Shown in pieces: positions 26,695 through 34,713 of a DNA stretch of 64,000 bases. Each line of letters starts with the position of its first letter. Positions within the stretch are counted from its first letter, which is position 1. Source of the DNA: Isoptericola sp. BMS4. GTDB lineage: Bacteria > Actinomycetota > Actinomycetes > Actinomycetales > Cellulomonadaceae. The stretch spans positions 496,001 to 560,000 of the forward strand of contig NZ_SIRP01000001.1 of NCBI RefSeq assembly GCF_011634835.1, read 5' to 3'. Both the position numbers and the translations under genes were made by a program. The notes beneath the pieces are model-generated. The model ran no database searches. It was not told the origin of the DNA and worked only from the letters and a program-made list of their open reading frames with translations.

Positions 26695-27429
26695 ATGCGC
26701 ACGCGCAAGCTGCTCTCCCACGAGACGCTGACGACCGTCTTCGAGTTCGCCTACGTCGTCCTGGCGACGAACCTGCTGCTGGCCGTCGCGTCGCTCCCGC
26801 TGCTGGTGCTGCTGGTGACGACCGACCCGACGACGTCGTGGCCGGCGCTCGCGCTCGCGCTGCCGTTCGCCTTCCCGGGCGTGGCCGCCGCGATGACCGT
26901 GTTCCGCGAGTTCTCGGCCCACGGCCGGATCGCCGTCGTGGCCACGTTCCTGCGGGGCCTGCGCGCGGCGGGCGTGCGCGCCGGCCTCGTCGGGGCGGTC
27001 GTCTCGGCCGTCGGCGTGGTCGTCGTCGTGGACGCGGTCGGCCTGTGGGGCGAGCCCCTGGGCGCGGTCGTGCTCCCGGTGCTCGCGATGCTCGTGGTCG
27101 TGACGCTCGTGGGCGCGCCGGTGGCGCTGGTCCTCGTCACGGACCGCTCGGAGCTGCGGCTGGCGGCCGTGCTCCGGGCGGCCTTCTACCTGGCCGTGCG
27201 GCGCTGGTACCTCAGCGTCCTCAGCGCGGCGAGCCTGGCGACGCTGGCGGGCGCGTTCGCGCTGCGCCCCGCGCTCGCCGTCGGTGTGCTCGCCGCGCCG
27301 CTGCTCTACGTGGCATGGGCGAACTCCCGGTACCTGGTGCGCTCGGCCTGGCCGGTGGACGAGGGCGAGACGCCCGGTGCCCGCCGCGCGGGCCCGGGCG
27401 TGGCCTCACACGGACAGCTGGCCCGCTGA
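26695..27429 (+). CDS. YesL/DUF624-like integral membrane protein
   Basis: 244 residues with about five to six hydrophobic helices. The N-terminal pattern EFAYVVLATNLLLAVASLPLLVLL, followed by PTTSWPALALALPFAFPGVAAAMTVFREF, and the later RRWYLSVLSAASL-type segment, fit the DUF624 (YesL) family. These proteins are found beside CUT1 sugar transporters, as in the rhamnogalacturonan locus of Bacillus. Its place directly after two permeases matches. The role in uptake is unknown. Its last 24 bp overlap the 3' end of the convergent gene. Confidence 0.75.
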   Translation: MRTRKLLSHETLTTVFEFAYVVLATNLLLAVASLPLLVLLVTTDPTTSWPALALALPFAFPGVAAAMTVFREFSAHGRIAVVATFLRGLRAAGVRAGLVGAVVSAVGVVVVVDAVGLWGEPLGAVVLPVLAMLVVVTLVGAPVALVLVTDRSELRLAAVLRAAFYLAVRRWYLSVLSAASLATLAGAFALRPALAVGVLAAPLLYVAWANSRYLVRSAWPVDEGETPGARRAGPGVASHGQLAR

Positions 27430-27894
27430 GTACGCGTCGTAGCTCGAGAACGCGGCGAACATGCCACCGAACACGGCGAGCACGATGAACAGGACGTACA
27501 GCACCCACAGCGCCGTGAAGATGATCGAGAGCCACAGCCCCCACTTGCCGAGCACGTTGTCGTAGCCGACCTTCTTCGACTCGGACAGCGCCATCGCGGA
27601 GACCACGATCCCGGCGGGGGCGATGACGAACGCCAGCACGAACCCGACGATGCCCATCGTCTTGCCGGGCGGGTCCGGCGCGTAGCCGTAGGCCGGCGGG
27701 TAGGGCGCCTGCGGGTAGGCCGGGGGCTGGCCCTGCGGCGGATACCCCTGCTGAGGCGCCCCGTGCGCGGGCGCCCCCGGGGCTCCGTGGCCCGGCTGCT
27801 CGGGCTGCGGGCCGGGCTGCTGCCCCGACCCGTACGGGTCGGGCCCGGCCTGCTGCGGCGTGGACGGTTGGTCGGCGCTGTACGGATCGCTCAC
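27406..27894 (-). CDS. Proline/glutamine-rich DUF4190-type membrane protein
   Basis: 162 residues from GTG 27894, with GGGAGA about 8 nt upstream. The first 80 residues are disordered and rich in Pro, Gln, Gly and Tyr (PQQGYPPQGQPPAYPQAPYP). Two membrane helices follow (MGIVGFVLAFVIAPAGIVVSAMAL and WLSIIFTALWVLYVLFIVLAVF), as in the DUF4190 family. It is a small membrane protein of unknown role, common in actinobacteria. It overlaps the YesL-like gene tail to tail by 24 bp. Confidence 0.8.
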   Translation of the reverse strand: MSDPYSADQPSTPQQAGPDPYGSGQQPGPQPEQPGHGAPGAPAHGAPQQGYPPQGQPPAYPQAPYPPAYGYAPDPPGKTMGIVGFVLAFVIAPAGIVVSAMALSESKKVGYDNVLGKWGLWLSIIFTALWVLYVLFIVLAVFGGMFAAFSSYDAYSAGQLSV

Positions 27895-27994
27895 CCGGTC
27901 AGTCTCCCGGACCAGGGGCCGTGGCGCCAGGCTCGGTCCGGCACCCCTCGGAGGCCGCTGTCCTGGCGGCAGGCCGACGTGATGTGATCGAGGG

Positions 27995-28840
27995 GTGTCC
28001 ACTCGTCCCCGCACCCGCCTCGACCTGGTTCCTCGCCGCGTGCGCGTGCACGCCGTCCGCGAGCTCACGGGGTCGATGCGCCGCACGACGTTCCGCGACG
28101 TCGCCGGCGCCGACCCGACCGCGCCGTCCTCCCTCGCGGCCCTGCGCGCCCCCGGCCCGGAGGACCACGTCAAGGTCTTCCTGCCCGACCCCGCCACGGG
28201 GGAGCTGCACGCGCCGACGCTCGCCCCCGACGGCGGTCTGCAGCGCCCCGCGGGCGTCGTGTCGATCTCCCGCGAGGTCACCGTGCGCGCCACCCGCGTC
28301 GTGGACGGCGTGGCGGAGGTCGACGTCGACTGGGTGCTGCACGGCGACGACGGCCCGGCCTCCGCGTGGGCGTCCCGCGCGGCCGAGGGGGACGAGGTCG
28401 TCCTCGCCGGCCCGGCGGTGAGCGTCGGCGTGCCGGACAGCGTGGCGCGGCTGACCGTCGTCGTCGACGAGACGGGGCTGCCCGCCGCGGCGCGCTGGGT
28501 GGACGCCGTGCCCGGCGTCCCCGTGACGGCGATCGTCGAGATCGGCGACGACGTCGACGAGTCGTTCGTCGAGGCGGAGCTGGGGCGCGCGGACGTCGAG
28601 ATCCTGTACCGCACCGACGGGCCGGGCCAGCTCGCCGAGGCCGTGCGGTCGCTCGGCGGCGTCGAGGACGGCGAGCTCGTCGTCGCGCTCGGCGAGGCCG
28701 GGGAGCTGGTGCCCGTGCGCCGCTACCTGCGCCGCGAGCTCGGCCTGCCCGCCGAGCAGGTGTCCGTCGCCGGGTACTGGCGGCGCGGCACGGTGAACCT
28801 CGACCCCGACGAGCCGCTCGACCCGAGCGACCCGGACTGA
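27995..28840 (+). CDS. Siderophore-interacting protein (FAD-dependent ferric reductase family)
   Basis: 281 residues, GTG start. The N-terminal flavin-binding domain has VRELTGSMRRTTFRDVAG and EDHVKVFLPDPATGE. The middle shows VDVDWVLHGDDGPASAWASRAAEGDEVVLAGP, a hallmark of the SIP/ViuB family. The C-terminal NAD(P)H-binding part ends GYWRRGTVN. These cytoplasmic enzymes reduce ferric siderophores to release iron. No siderophore transporter is adjacent. An AT-rich palindrome lies 12 bp after the stop. Confidence 0.9.
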   Translation: MSTRPRTRLDLVPRRVRVHAVRELTGSMRRTTFRDVAGADPTAPSSLAALRAPGPEDHVKVFLPDPATGELHAPTLAPDGGLQRPAGVVSISREVTVRATRVVDGVAEVDVDWVLHGDDGPASAWASRAAEGDEVVLAGPAVSVGVPDSVARLTVVVDETGLPAAARWVDAVPGVPVTAIVEIGDDVDESFVEAELGRADVEILYRTDGPGQLAEAVRSLGGVEDGELVVALGEAGELVPVRRYLRRELGLPAEQVSVAGYWRRGTVNLDPDEPLDPSDPD

Positions 28841-28852
28841 CGCTGCTCGCAA

Positions 28853-28875
28853 CTACTCTCAAAATGTGAGAGTAG
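28853..28875. promoter_or_regulatory. AT-rich 9-5-9 palindrome between convergent genes
   Basis: CTACTCTCA-AAATG-TGAGAGTAG is a perfect inverted repeat, strikingly AT-rich for this genome. It lies between the 3' ends of the siderophore-interacting gene and the MerR gene. It may be a bidirectional terminator, but its inner part (CTCTCA-N3-TGTGAG) recurs with a 4-nt spacer at 29350-29365 in the MerR promoter region, so it may be a regulator-binding site. Confidence 0.4.
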
Positions 28876-28923
28876 GTCCGTGCATGCCTCGCAGGTCGGC
28901 AGGGCGGGCTGCGTCACCGGACG

Positions 28924-29337
28924 TCAGGAGCGTGCCGACAGGAGCAGAGCTGGGTCCTTGGCGACGCCGGAGGGCCGCGCGGGAGCGTCGTGCCGGGCGA
29001 TGCGGGCCAGACGGTCGCGGTGCTCGGTGAGCTGCGCGAGCCGGGAGTCGATGCGGGCCAGCTCGTCGCGCAGCAACGGGTCGAGGCACGGCTCGACGTC
29101 GCCGGTCCCGCCGCACGCGCACGCGAGGACCTGTGCAATCACGGTCGTCGTCAGACCGGCGTCGAGCAGCCGACGGACGCGCGCGACGCGATCGACGTCG
29201 TCCGCGACGTAGAGGCGTTGCCCGGTCGACGACCGCGCGGGCGCGAGCAGCCCCTGCTCCTCGTAGTAGCGCAGCAGTCGAGGGCTCGTGCCCGTGGCGC
29301 GGGCGACGTCCCCGATCCGCAGTGTGACCTCCGACAC
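28924..29337 (-). CDS. MerR-family transcriptional regulator
   Basis: 137 residues. The N-terminal winged helix is canonical: LRIGDVARATGTSPRLLRYYEEQGLLAPARSSTGQRLYVADDVDRVARVRRLL. The C-terminal part contains three cysteines (LACACGGTGDVEPCLDP) and then a dimerisation coiled coil (LRDELARIDSRLAQLTEHRDRLARIA). The cysteines could bind a metal or sense redox state, but the pattern is not that of a characterised subgroup. It is divergent from the aldo/keto reductase with only 45 bp between, so it most likely controls that gene. Confidence 0.88.
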   Translation of the reverse strand: MSEVTLRIGDVARATGTSPRLLRYYEEQGLLAPARSSTGQRLYVADDVDRVARVRRLLDAGLTTTVIAQVLACACGGTGDVEPCLDPLLRDELARIDSRLAQLTEHRDRLARIARHDAPARPSGVAKDPALLLSARS

Positions 29338-29343
29338 GTCCGC

Positions 29344-29375
29344 TTGCCCCTCTCATGCGTGTGAGCACCGAGCGT
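29344..29375 (+). promoter_or_regulatory. MerR-type promoter of the aldo/keto reductase gene
   Basis: TTGCCC (29344-29349) could be a -35 box. The dyad CTCTCA-TGCG-TGTGAG (29350-29365) fills the long spacer before a weak -10 (GAGCGT, 29370-29375), 7 nt before the ATG. A dyad inside an extended 19-20 bp spacer is the standard architecture for MerR activators. The dyad matches part of the palindrome at 28853-28875. Confidence 0.45.
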
Positions 29376-29382
29376 CGGTGCC

Positions 29383-30261
29383 ATGACGAACACGAACATC
29401 GACACGAACCTCCTGGTCGGCGGAGACCTTCCCGTACGACGCCTCGGACTCGGGACGATGCGCTACGCCGACCACCTCACCGCGCGGCACGGGGCGGCCG
29501 CTCCCGTCTGGGAGGCTCCCACGGACCGCGACGCCCTGCTCGGCGTGATCCGCACCGCCGTCGAGCGCGGCGTGGACCTCGTCGACACCGCTGATGCCTA
29601 CGCCCTGGGCGCGGGCGAGGAGCTGGTCGCCGAGGCGCTCGCCCCGGTCGACGCTCCCGTCGTCGTCGCGACCAAGGTCGGGGTGCTGCGGCCCTCCCCG
29701 GACGCCTGGGTGCCGCTGGGCCACCCCGACTACCTGCGCCAGCAGATCGAGCTCAGCCTGCGCCGGCTGCGGCGCGAGACCATCGACCTGCTCTACCTGC
29801 ACCGCGTCGACGAGCTGTACCCGATCGCCGAGCAGGTGGGCGCCCTGTCGGACGCCGTCCGGCAGGGCAAGGTGCGTCACCTCGGGCTCTCCGAGGTCTC
29901 CACGGCACAGCTCGACGCGGCCCGCGAGACCGCCCCCATCGCCGCCGTGCAGAACCTGTACAACCTCGCGGCCCGGGAGCACGACCCGGTCGTCGAACGG
30001 ACGCGAGAGCTCGGGATCGCGTTCGTCCCGTTCTTCCCGATCAACTTCGACCCCGCGAGCGTCCCGGCGCTCGCGGACGTCGCCCGGGCGCACGGCGCGA
30101 CGCCGCAGCAGGTCGCGCTCGCGTGGCTGCTGCACAGGGGGCCGCACGTGGTGCCGATCCCGGGGACGACGTCGGTCGCGCACCTGGCGGAGAACCTCGC
30201 CGCCCAGGACGTGGCGCTGAGCGAGGCGGAGCAGCGCCGCCTGGCGTCCTCGCCCCGCTAG
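29383..30261 (+). CDS. Aldo/keto reductase
   Basis: 292 residues. The (beta/alpha)8 family residues are in place: the catalytic Asp and Tyr in VDTADAYALG (about residues 66-75), Lys in VATKVGV, His in YLHRVDE, and the NADPH-binding C-terminal segment VPIPGTTSVAHLAENL. It reduces aldehydes or ketones in the cytosol. Divergent from the cysteine-containing MerR regulator, which suggests induction by reactive carbonyls or a related stress. Substrate unknown. Confidence 0.92.
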   Translation: MTNTNIDTNLLVGGDLPVRRLGLGTMRYADHLTARHGAAAPVWEAPTDRDALLGVIRTAVERGVDLVDTADAYALGAGEELVAEALAPVDAPVVVATKVGVLRPSPDAWVPLGHPDYLRQQIELSLRRLRRETIDLLYLHRVDELYPIAEQVGALSDAVRQGKVRHLGLSEVSTAQLDAARETAPIAAVQNLYNLAAREHDPVVERTRELGIAFVPFFPINFDPASVPALADVARAHGATPQQVALAWLLHRGPHVVPIPGTTSVAHLAENLAAQDVALSEAEQRRLASSPR

Positions 30262-30290
30262 CCTGGGCTGGCCACGAGCGAGGGGGTGCC

Positions 30291-31625
30291 GTGCCTAGTC
30301 CGTCGTCCGTCCGCCGTCCCGCGTGGGCCGCGCCCGTCGGCGTGCTCCTCGCCCTCGTCCTGGCCGTCGCCGGTCTCGCCGCCTGGGCGCGGGCGCTGCG
30401 CGGCGGCGAGGGGGTCGTGCTGCTCACGGGGGCGGAGCCGTTCGTCGGGCACTGGGACGTGCGGGCCGGCGCCGGCACCGTCGTGGCAGTCGGCGTGGCG
30501 GCGGCGGTCGTGACGTGGGGGCCGCGCCTGGCCCGCACGCTGCGCTGGCCGGCGGTGCTCGCGGCCGGTGGGGCCACCGCGCTGGCCCTCGCCGTCGCCC
30601 TCGGCGCCGCGACGTCGTGGGACGGGCTGACGACGCCGGTCCGCGGCGAGCACGAGTACCTGCCCGTCGTCCCGGGCGCCGCCGCCGACCCGGCGGGGTT
30701 CCTCGCCACGTTCGTCGAGCGCATCGACGGCTACCCGATCCACGTGCGCGGCCACCCGCCGGGCTTCGTCCTCACGCTCGCCGGGCTCGACCGTCTCGGG
30801 CTCGGCGGCCCCGGGTGGGCCACGGCGCTGATCGTCGCCGTCGGGGCGAGCGCCGTGGTCGCCGTCGCGGTCACGCTGCGCCGGCTCGGCGGCGCGGCGG
30901 GGGAGGGGACGGCTCGGCGGGCGCTCCCGGCCGTGGTGCTCGCCCCGGCCGCGCTGTGGGTCGCCACCTCCGCCGACGCCTTCTTCGCCGGGGTGCTCGC
31001 CTGGGGCGTCGCCGCCCTCGCCGTGGCGTCCACGACGGCCCGGCCGGGGGTGCGCGTGGCGGCGTCGCTCGGCGCGGGGCTGCTGCTCGGGGCCTGCCCG
31101 TTCCTGTCCTACGGCCTGCTGCACATGGGGGTCGTGGCGCTCGTCGTGCCCTGGGCGACGCGCCGGTACGCGCCGACCGTCGTCGCCGCGGTCGTCGTGC
31201 TGGCCCTGGTGCTCGCCGCCGGCGCGGGCGGCTTCTGGCTGTGGGACGGCGTCGCCGCGACGCACGAGCAGTGGAGCGCGGGCTCCGGCACCGGCCGGCC
31301 CTACCTGTACTTCCTGGTGGCGGACCTCGTGCTGCTCGGGGTGCTCGTCGGGCCGGCGGGCACCGCGGGCCTCGTGTGCGTCCGTGCCCTCGACCGGACC
31401 ACGCGCGCCCTCGTCGTCGTCGCGGCCGCCTCCGCGCTGCTCGGCGCGCTCAGCGGCATCGAGCGCGGCGAGGTGGAGCGGATCTGGCTGCCGCTGGCCT
31501 GCTGGGTCGCGCCCGCCGCGGCCGTGGTCGTCGACCCGGACCGCGCCGCCGCCTGGCGCACCTGGCTCGCCGCGCAGGCCGCGGCGACCCTGCTGCTCGC
31601 CGTCGTGCTGCGCTCGCCCTGGTGA
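30291..31625 (+). CDS. Polytopic membrane protein, GT-C glycosyltransferase-like
   Basis: 444 residues from GTG 30291, after a GAGGGGG ribosome site. Around ten hydrophobic helices run the whole length. The loop between the second and third helical groups carries GEHEYLPVVPG and ERIDGYPIHVRGHPPGFVLTL, a polar region like the periplasmic loop of GT-C mannosyl- and arabinosyltransferases that use polyprenyl-phosphate sugars. A standard DxD or DD pair is not obvious. First gene of a cluster with two nucleotide-sugar-type transferases and an epimerase, which supports a glycan or glycolipid role. Moderately sure of class, unsure of reaction. Confidence 0.6.
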   Translation: MPSPSSVRRPAWAAPVGVLLALVLAVAGLAAWARALRGGEGVVLLTGAEPFVGHWDVRAGAGTVVAVGVAAAVVTWGPRLARTLRWPAVLAAGGATALALAVALGAATSWDGLTTPVRGEHEYLPVVPGAAADPAGFLATFVERIDGYPIHVRGHPPGFVLTLAGLDRLGLGGPGWATALIVAVGASAVVAVAVTLRRLGGAAGEGTARRALPAVVLAPAALWVATSADAFFAGVLAWGVAALAVASTTARPGVRVAASLGAGLLLGACPFLSYGLLHMGVVALVVPWATRRYAPTVVAAVVVLALVLAAGAGGFWLWDGVAATHEQWSAGSGTGRPYLYFLVADLVLLGVLVGPAGTAGLVCVRALDRTTRALVVVAAASALLGALSGIERGEVERIWLPLACWVAPAAAVVVDPDRAAAWRTWLAAQAAATLLLAVVLRSPW

Positions 31626-31690
31626 CGGCGTCACGAGACCGTAAGCACTCCGGCCGCCCCCGGGACGCACCCCGTCCCTAGAGTCGAGAC

Positions 31691-32965
31691 ATGACGTCGT
31701 CCGAGGCACGCGAGGCGCCCGGCCCGCACCGGGGCCGGCCGCACCTGCCCGTGCCGCGGACCGACGACTTCCGCTCGGCCGTGCACGACCCGCGGGTGGT
31801 CGCCCGCGTGGGCGCGCTCCTCGGCACCGCCGTGCTGATCCTCTTCGCGACGGGTCTCGTGTCCCACCTGCACCAGGACCCGGTCTCCTGGTGGGCGTTC
31901 GGCCCGTCGCCCGCGTGGGCGTACCGGGTGACGCAGGGCGTGCACGTCGCCGTCGGCTTCGCGTGCGTCCCGCTGCTGCTGGCCAAGCTGTACGCCGCCT
32001 ACCCGCGGCTCTTCGAGCGGCCGGCGCTGCGGGGCTGGCGGCACGCCGTCGAGCGTGGCTCCGTCGCGGTGCTCGTCGCCGCCACCACGTTCCAGATCGT
32101 CACCGGCGTCCTCAACGTGTTCCAGGTGTACCCGTGGCGGTTCAGCTTCGTCGCCGTGCACTACGCCGCGGCGTGGGTCGTCGCCGGGTCGGTCGTGGTG
32201 CACGTCGGCGTGAAGCTGCCCACGATCCTCGCGGCGCTCCGCGCGCCGCTCGCGCAGATGCGCGCCGACGACGGGTGGGGCCGGACCACCGGCGAGACCG
32301 CGGCTCCGGAGCCTGACGGCGGTGACGACCGCGCCGACGACGGCGCCACGACGCGGCGCGGGTTCCTCGCCGCCGTCGCGGCCGCCACCCTCGGCGTCGT
32401 GGCCCTCACGGTCGGCCAGACGGCGCGGCCCCTGGCGCCGCTCGCCGTCCTCGCCCCCCGCGACCCGCGCGTCGGCCCGCAGGGGCTGCCGGTCAACAAG
32501 ACGGCGCGCGACGCCGGGGTGGCGGAGACGGCGGCCGACCCCGCCTGGCGGCTCGAGCTGCGCGGGCCCGACGGCACGCGGTCGCTCTCCCGCCCCGACC
32601 TGCTCGCGATGGGCCTGGCGACCGCCGTCGTCCCCATCGCCTGCGTCGAGGGCTGGAGCGCCACCGCCACGTGGGACGGCGTGCGCGTGCGCGACCTGGC
32701 CCGCCTCGTCGGCGGCACCGACGCCGAGGACGTCCGGGTCGAGAGCCTGCAGCCGGGCGGGTCGTACCGCGAGTCGCTCCTGCCCGCCGCCTACGTGGCC
32801 GCGGACGACACGCTGCTCGCCCTGCGGCTCGGCGGCGAGGACCTCGACCTCGACCACGGGTTCCCGGCGCGGGTCGTGGCGCCGAACCGTCCCGGGGTGC
32901 TGCAGACCAAGTGGGTCTCCCGCCTGACCGTCGAGCCGGCGGCGCCACAGGGCGGTGCGGCATGA
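31691..32965 (+). CDS. Molybdopterin-dependent oxidoreductase with cytochrome b-like membrane anchor
   Basis: 424 residues, ATG 31691 placed 6 nt after TAGAGT, so probably leaderless. The first half has four membrane helices with histidines (SHLHQD, GVHVAVGFA, VHYAAAW, VVVHVGVKL), as in the cytochrome b anchor of formate and sulfite dehydrogenases. A twin-arginine-like ATTRRGFLAAVAAATLG around residue 220 leads into a sulfite-oxidase-fold molybdopterin domain (VPIACVEGWSATATWDGVRV, with the likely Mo-ligating Cys; then FPARVVAPNRPGVLQTKWVSRLTV). It is a membrane-bound extracytoplasmic redox enzyme. Its electron acceptor and substrate are unknown. Confidence 0.88.
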   Translation: MTSSEAREAPGPHRGRPHLPVPRTDDFRSAVHDPRVVARVGALLGTAVLILFATGLVSHLHQDPVSWWAFGPSPAWAYRVTQGVHVAVGFACVPLLLAKLYAAYPRLFERPALRGWRHAVERGSVAVLVAATTFQIVTGVLNVFQVYPWRFSFVAVHYAAAWVVAGSVVVHVGVKLPTILAALRAPLAQMRADDGWGRTTGETAAPEPDGGDDRADDGATTRRGFLAAVAAATLGVVALTVGQTARPLAPLAVLAPRDPRVGPQGLPVNKTARDAGVAETAADPAWRLELRGPDGTRSLSRPDLLAMGLATAVVPIACVEGWSATATWDGVRVRDLARLVGGTDAEDVRVESLQPGGSYRESLLPAAYVAADDTLLALRLGGEDLDLDHGFPARVVAPNRPGVLQTKWVSRLTVEPAAPQGGAA

Positions 32966-33456
32966 GCCGGGCCGTGCCGCAGGCGCCGTCGCCCGCGGTG
33001 CGCCGGGCGCGTGCGGTGCTCGTCGTCGCCGGCGCCGGGCTCGTGGCCTTCGGTGGCTGGACCGCCTGGTCCACCGTCCCGCAGGGGCAGTGGCTGTCCG
33101 CGCTCACGTGGCTCGCGGGCGGCGTTGTCGTCCACGACGCCCTGCTCGCGCCCGTCGCCGTGTGCCTCGGCGCGCTGCTGCTGCCCCGCGTGCCCCCCGC
33201 CTGGCGCGCGCCGCTGCGTGGCGGTCTCCTCGCCGCGGGGGCGCTCGCGGTGCTCGCCGTCGCGCAGGTCGCGGGCGCCGCGGACCGCCGGCACTGGTCC
33301 GTCGTGCCGCAGGACCCGGCGGTGGCGATCACGACGGCGGTGCTCGTGATCGGCGCCGGGGTGCTGCTGGGCGTCGTGGTGGGTGTCAGGCGGCGTCGGC
33401 GCGGCGCAGCGCCACCACCGTCCGGCCGCCCAGGGTCCACTCCTCCACCGCGCTGA
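32962..33456 (+). CDS. Small membrane protein of unknown function
   Basis: 164 residues, ATG overlapping the previous stop (ATGA), hence translationally coupled to the molybdopterin oxidoreductase. Four hydrophobic helices (VLVVAGAGLVAFGGWTAW; LTWLAGGVVVHDALLAPVAVCLGALLLP; LLAAGALAVLAVAQVAGA; AITTAVLVIGAGVLLGVVVGV), then a basic Pro-rich tail. Possibly an accessory or quinone-interacting subunit of the oxidoreductase. I do not recognise the family. The tail overlaps the convergent methyltransferase gene by 71 bp. Confidence 0.75.
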   Translation: MSRAVPQAPSPAVRRARAVLVVAGAGLVAFGGWTAWSTVPQGQWLSALTWLAGGVVVHDALLAPVAVCLGALLLPRVPPAWRAPLRGGLLAAGALAVLAVAQVAGAADRRHWSVVPQDPAVAITTAVLVIGAGVLLGVVVGVRRRRRGAAPPPSGRPGSTPPPR

Positions 33457-34042
33457 GCCCGGCCGCCGCAGCCAGGGCCGGCAGCCGCCGGGCGCCGGTC
33501 CGGGCCCAGGGGAGGGGGCGGCTGAGCCGGCCGTCCGCGGCCCGCAGCACCACCGGGGAGGTGTCGTCCGCGTCCGGGTCGGGGTCGGTCTCGACGAGGA
33601 CGCGCCCGCCCGGCCGCAGCAGCTCGCGGCAGCGGGCCAGCAGGGCCACGGGGTCGCCGCCGATGCCGATGTTGCCGTCGGCGAGCAGCACCGTCCGCCA
33701 CCGCCCCTCGCCGGGCAGGGCCCCCTCGACGGCCCGCCGCAGCACCACCGCGCCGCGGTCGCGCGCCCGGCGCACGGCGTCTCGCGAGACGTCGATCCCC
33801 AGGCAGGGCACGCCGCGTCGCGCGAGCTCGGCGGCCAGCCGGCCCGGGCCGCAGCCGACGTCGAGGACGGGGCCCACGCAGCGGTCCAGCAGCACGTCGT
33901 CCGACGGGGTGGCGGCGCCCGCCCACCGGGCGGCGTCGAGCGGCCGGTCCCCGACGCCGTCCACCGCGACCACCGGGTGGCCCTCCAGCGCCGCCTCGTA
34001 GAGGACGAGCGGGCTCAGCGCGTCCACGGGCGTCGTCGTCAC
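33386..34042 (-). CDS. Class I SAM-dependent methyltransferase
   Basis: 218 residues from GTG 34042. The SAM-binding motif I is VLDVGCGPGRLAAELARRG (about residues 56-74), followed by GIDVSRDAVRRARDRG with the acidic ribose-binding position, and LLADGNIGIGGDPVALLARCRELLRPGGRVLVETDPD. It starts 4 nt inside the end of the DUF2064 gene and is the last gene of a four-gene minus-strand operon. Substrate unknown; the neighbours suggest a sugar or lipid-linked glycan. Confidence 0.88.
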   Translation of the reverse strand: MTTTPVDALSPLVLYEAALEGHPVVAVDGVGDRPLDAARWAGAATPSDDVLLDRCVGPVLDVGCGPGRLAAELARRGVPCLGIDVSRDAVRRARDRGAVVLRRAVEGALPGEGRWRTVLLADGNIGIGGDPVALLARCRELLRPGGRVLVETDPDPDADDTSPVVLRAADGRLSRPLPWARTGARRLPALAAAAGLSAVEEWTLGGRTVVALRRADAA

Positions 34043-34713
34043 GAGGCGCTCCCCGCACCGGTCGCCGTCGCGGCGTCGAGCTCCCGCCACCGGCGGGCGA
34101 ACCGGGACGCCGGCGCCTGCGCGGCGACGGCCCGCGCGTCGTCGGGCCCGTCGACGTCGCGCAGCGTGGGCAGCAGCCCGACGTCGAGCCCGTGCGCGCG
34201 CAGCCGCGCCAGCTGGGCCGCGCCCGTCGTCGGCTCGGACATCGGCACCCCGACGAACAGGCCGTCGAGGAGGGCGCGGTCGCCCGAGCGCAGGCCGACG
34301 GCCCAGAACCCGCCGTCCTCGGCCATCCCCAGCACGGCGTCGTGGCCGTGCAGGTCCACGGCCGCCAGCGTGGGCGCGAGCTGTGGGGTGTCCATCCCGA
34401 CCAGGAGCACCGGCCCCGGGTGGCGCCGCAGCACGTCGTCGAACGCGCCTGCCAGCCGCCGGTCCAGCCCGCCGCCGGTCTGCGGCAGGACGTCGAAGCC
34501 CGGCGGCACCCACGGCCCCGGGGCGCCGTCGAGGACCAGCACGCGGTGGACCGGCAGCGCCGCGACCGCGTCCAGGGTGTCGGCCAGCGCCGCCGCGGCG
34601 GCGTCGGCCGCGCCCTCCGGCCCGACCCGGGGCGCGAGGCGCGTCTTGACCCGGCCCGGCACCGGCTCCTTGGCCAGCACCACGACCGTGCGCGGCGGTT
34701 CGACGGGCCTCAT
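34039..34713 (-). CDS. DUF2064 / TIGR04282-like nucleotidyl- or glycosyltransferase
   Basis: 224 residues. The N-terminal VVVLAKEPVPGRVKTRLAPRVGPEGAADAAAA segment is diagnostic for the DUF2064 family, a GT-A-like fold related to sugar nucleotidyltransferases. A central LLVGMDTPQLAP (the family's D-x-P site) and the EDGGFWAVGL segment follow. Members often neighbour a GT2 enzyme, as here. The family is annotated with arsenosugar or rSAM-linked pathways in some genomes, but no arsenic genes are visible. It overlaps its neighbours by 4 nt on both sides. Confidence 0.85.
   Translation of the reverse strand: MRPVEPPRTVVVLAKEPVPGRVKTRLAPRVGPEGAADAAAAALADTLDAVAALPVHRVLVLDGAPGPWVPPGFDVLPQTGGGLDRRLAGAFDDVLRRHPGPVLLVGMDTPQLAPTLAAVDLHGHDAVLGMAEDGGFWAVGLRSGDRALLDGLFVGVPMSEPTTGAAQLARLRAHGLDVGLLPTLRDVDGPDDARAVAAQAPASRFARRWRELDAATATGAGSAS

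Noticed and set aside
28880-29212. Plus-strand open frame over the MerR gene
   Set aside because: It is antisense to a clear MerR winged helix and its product is Arg/Ser-rich without a domain.
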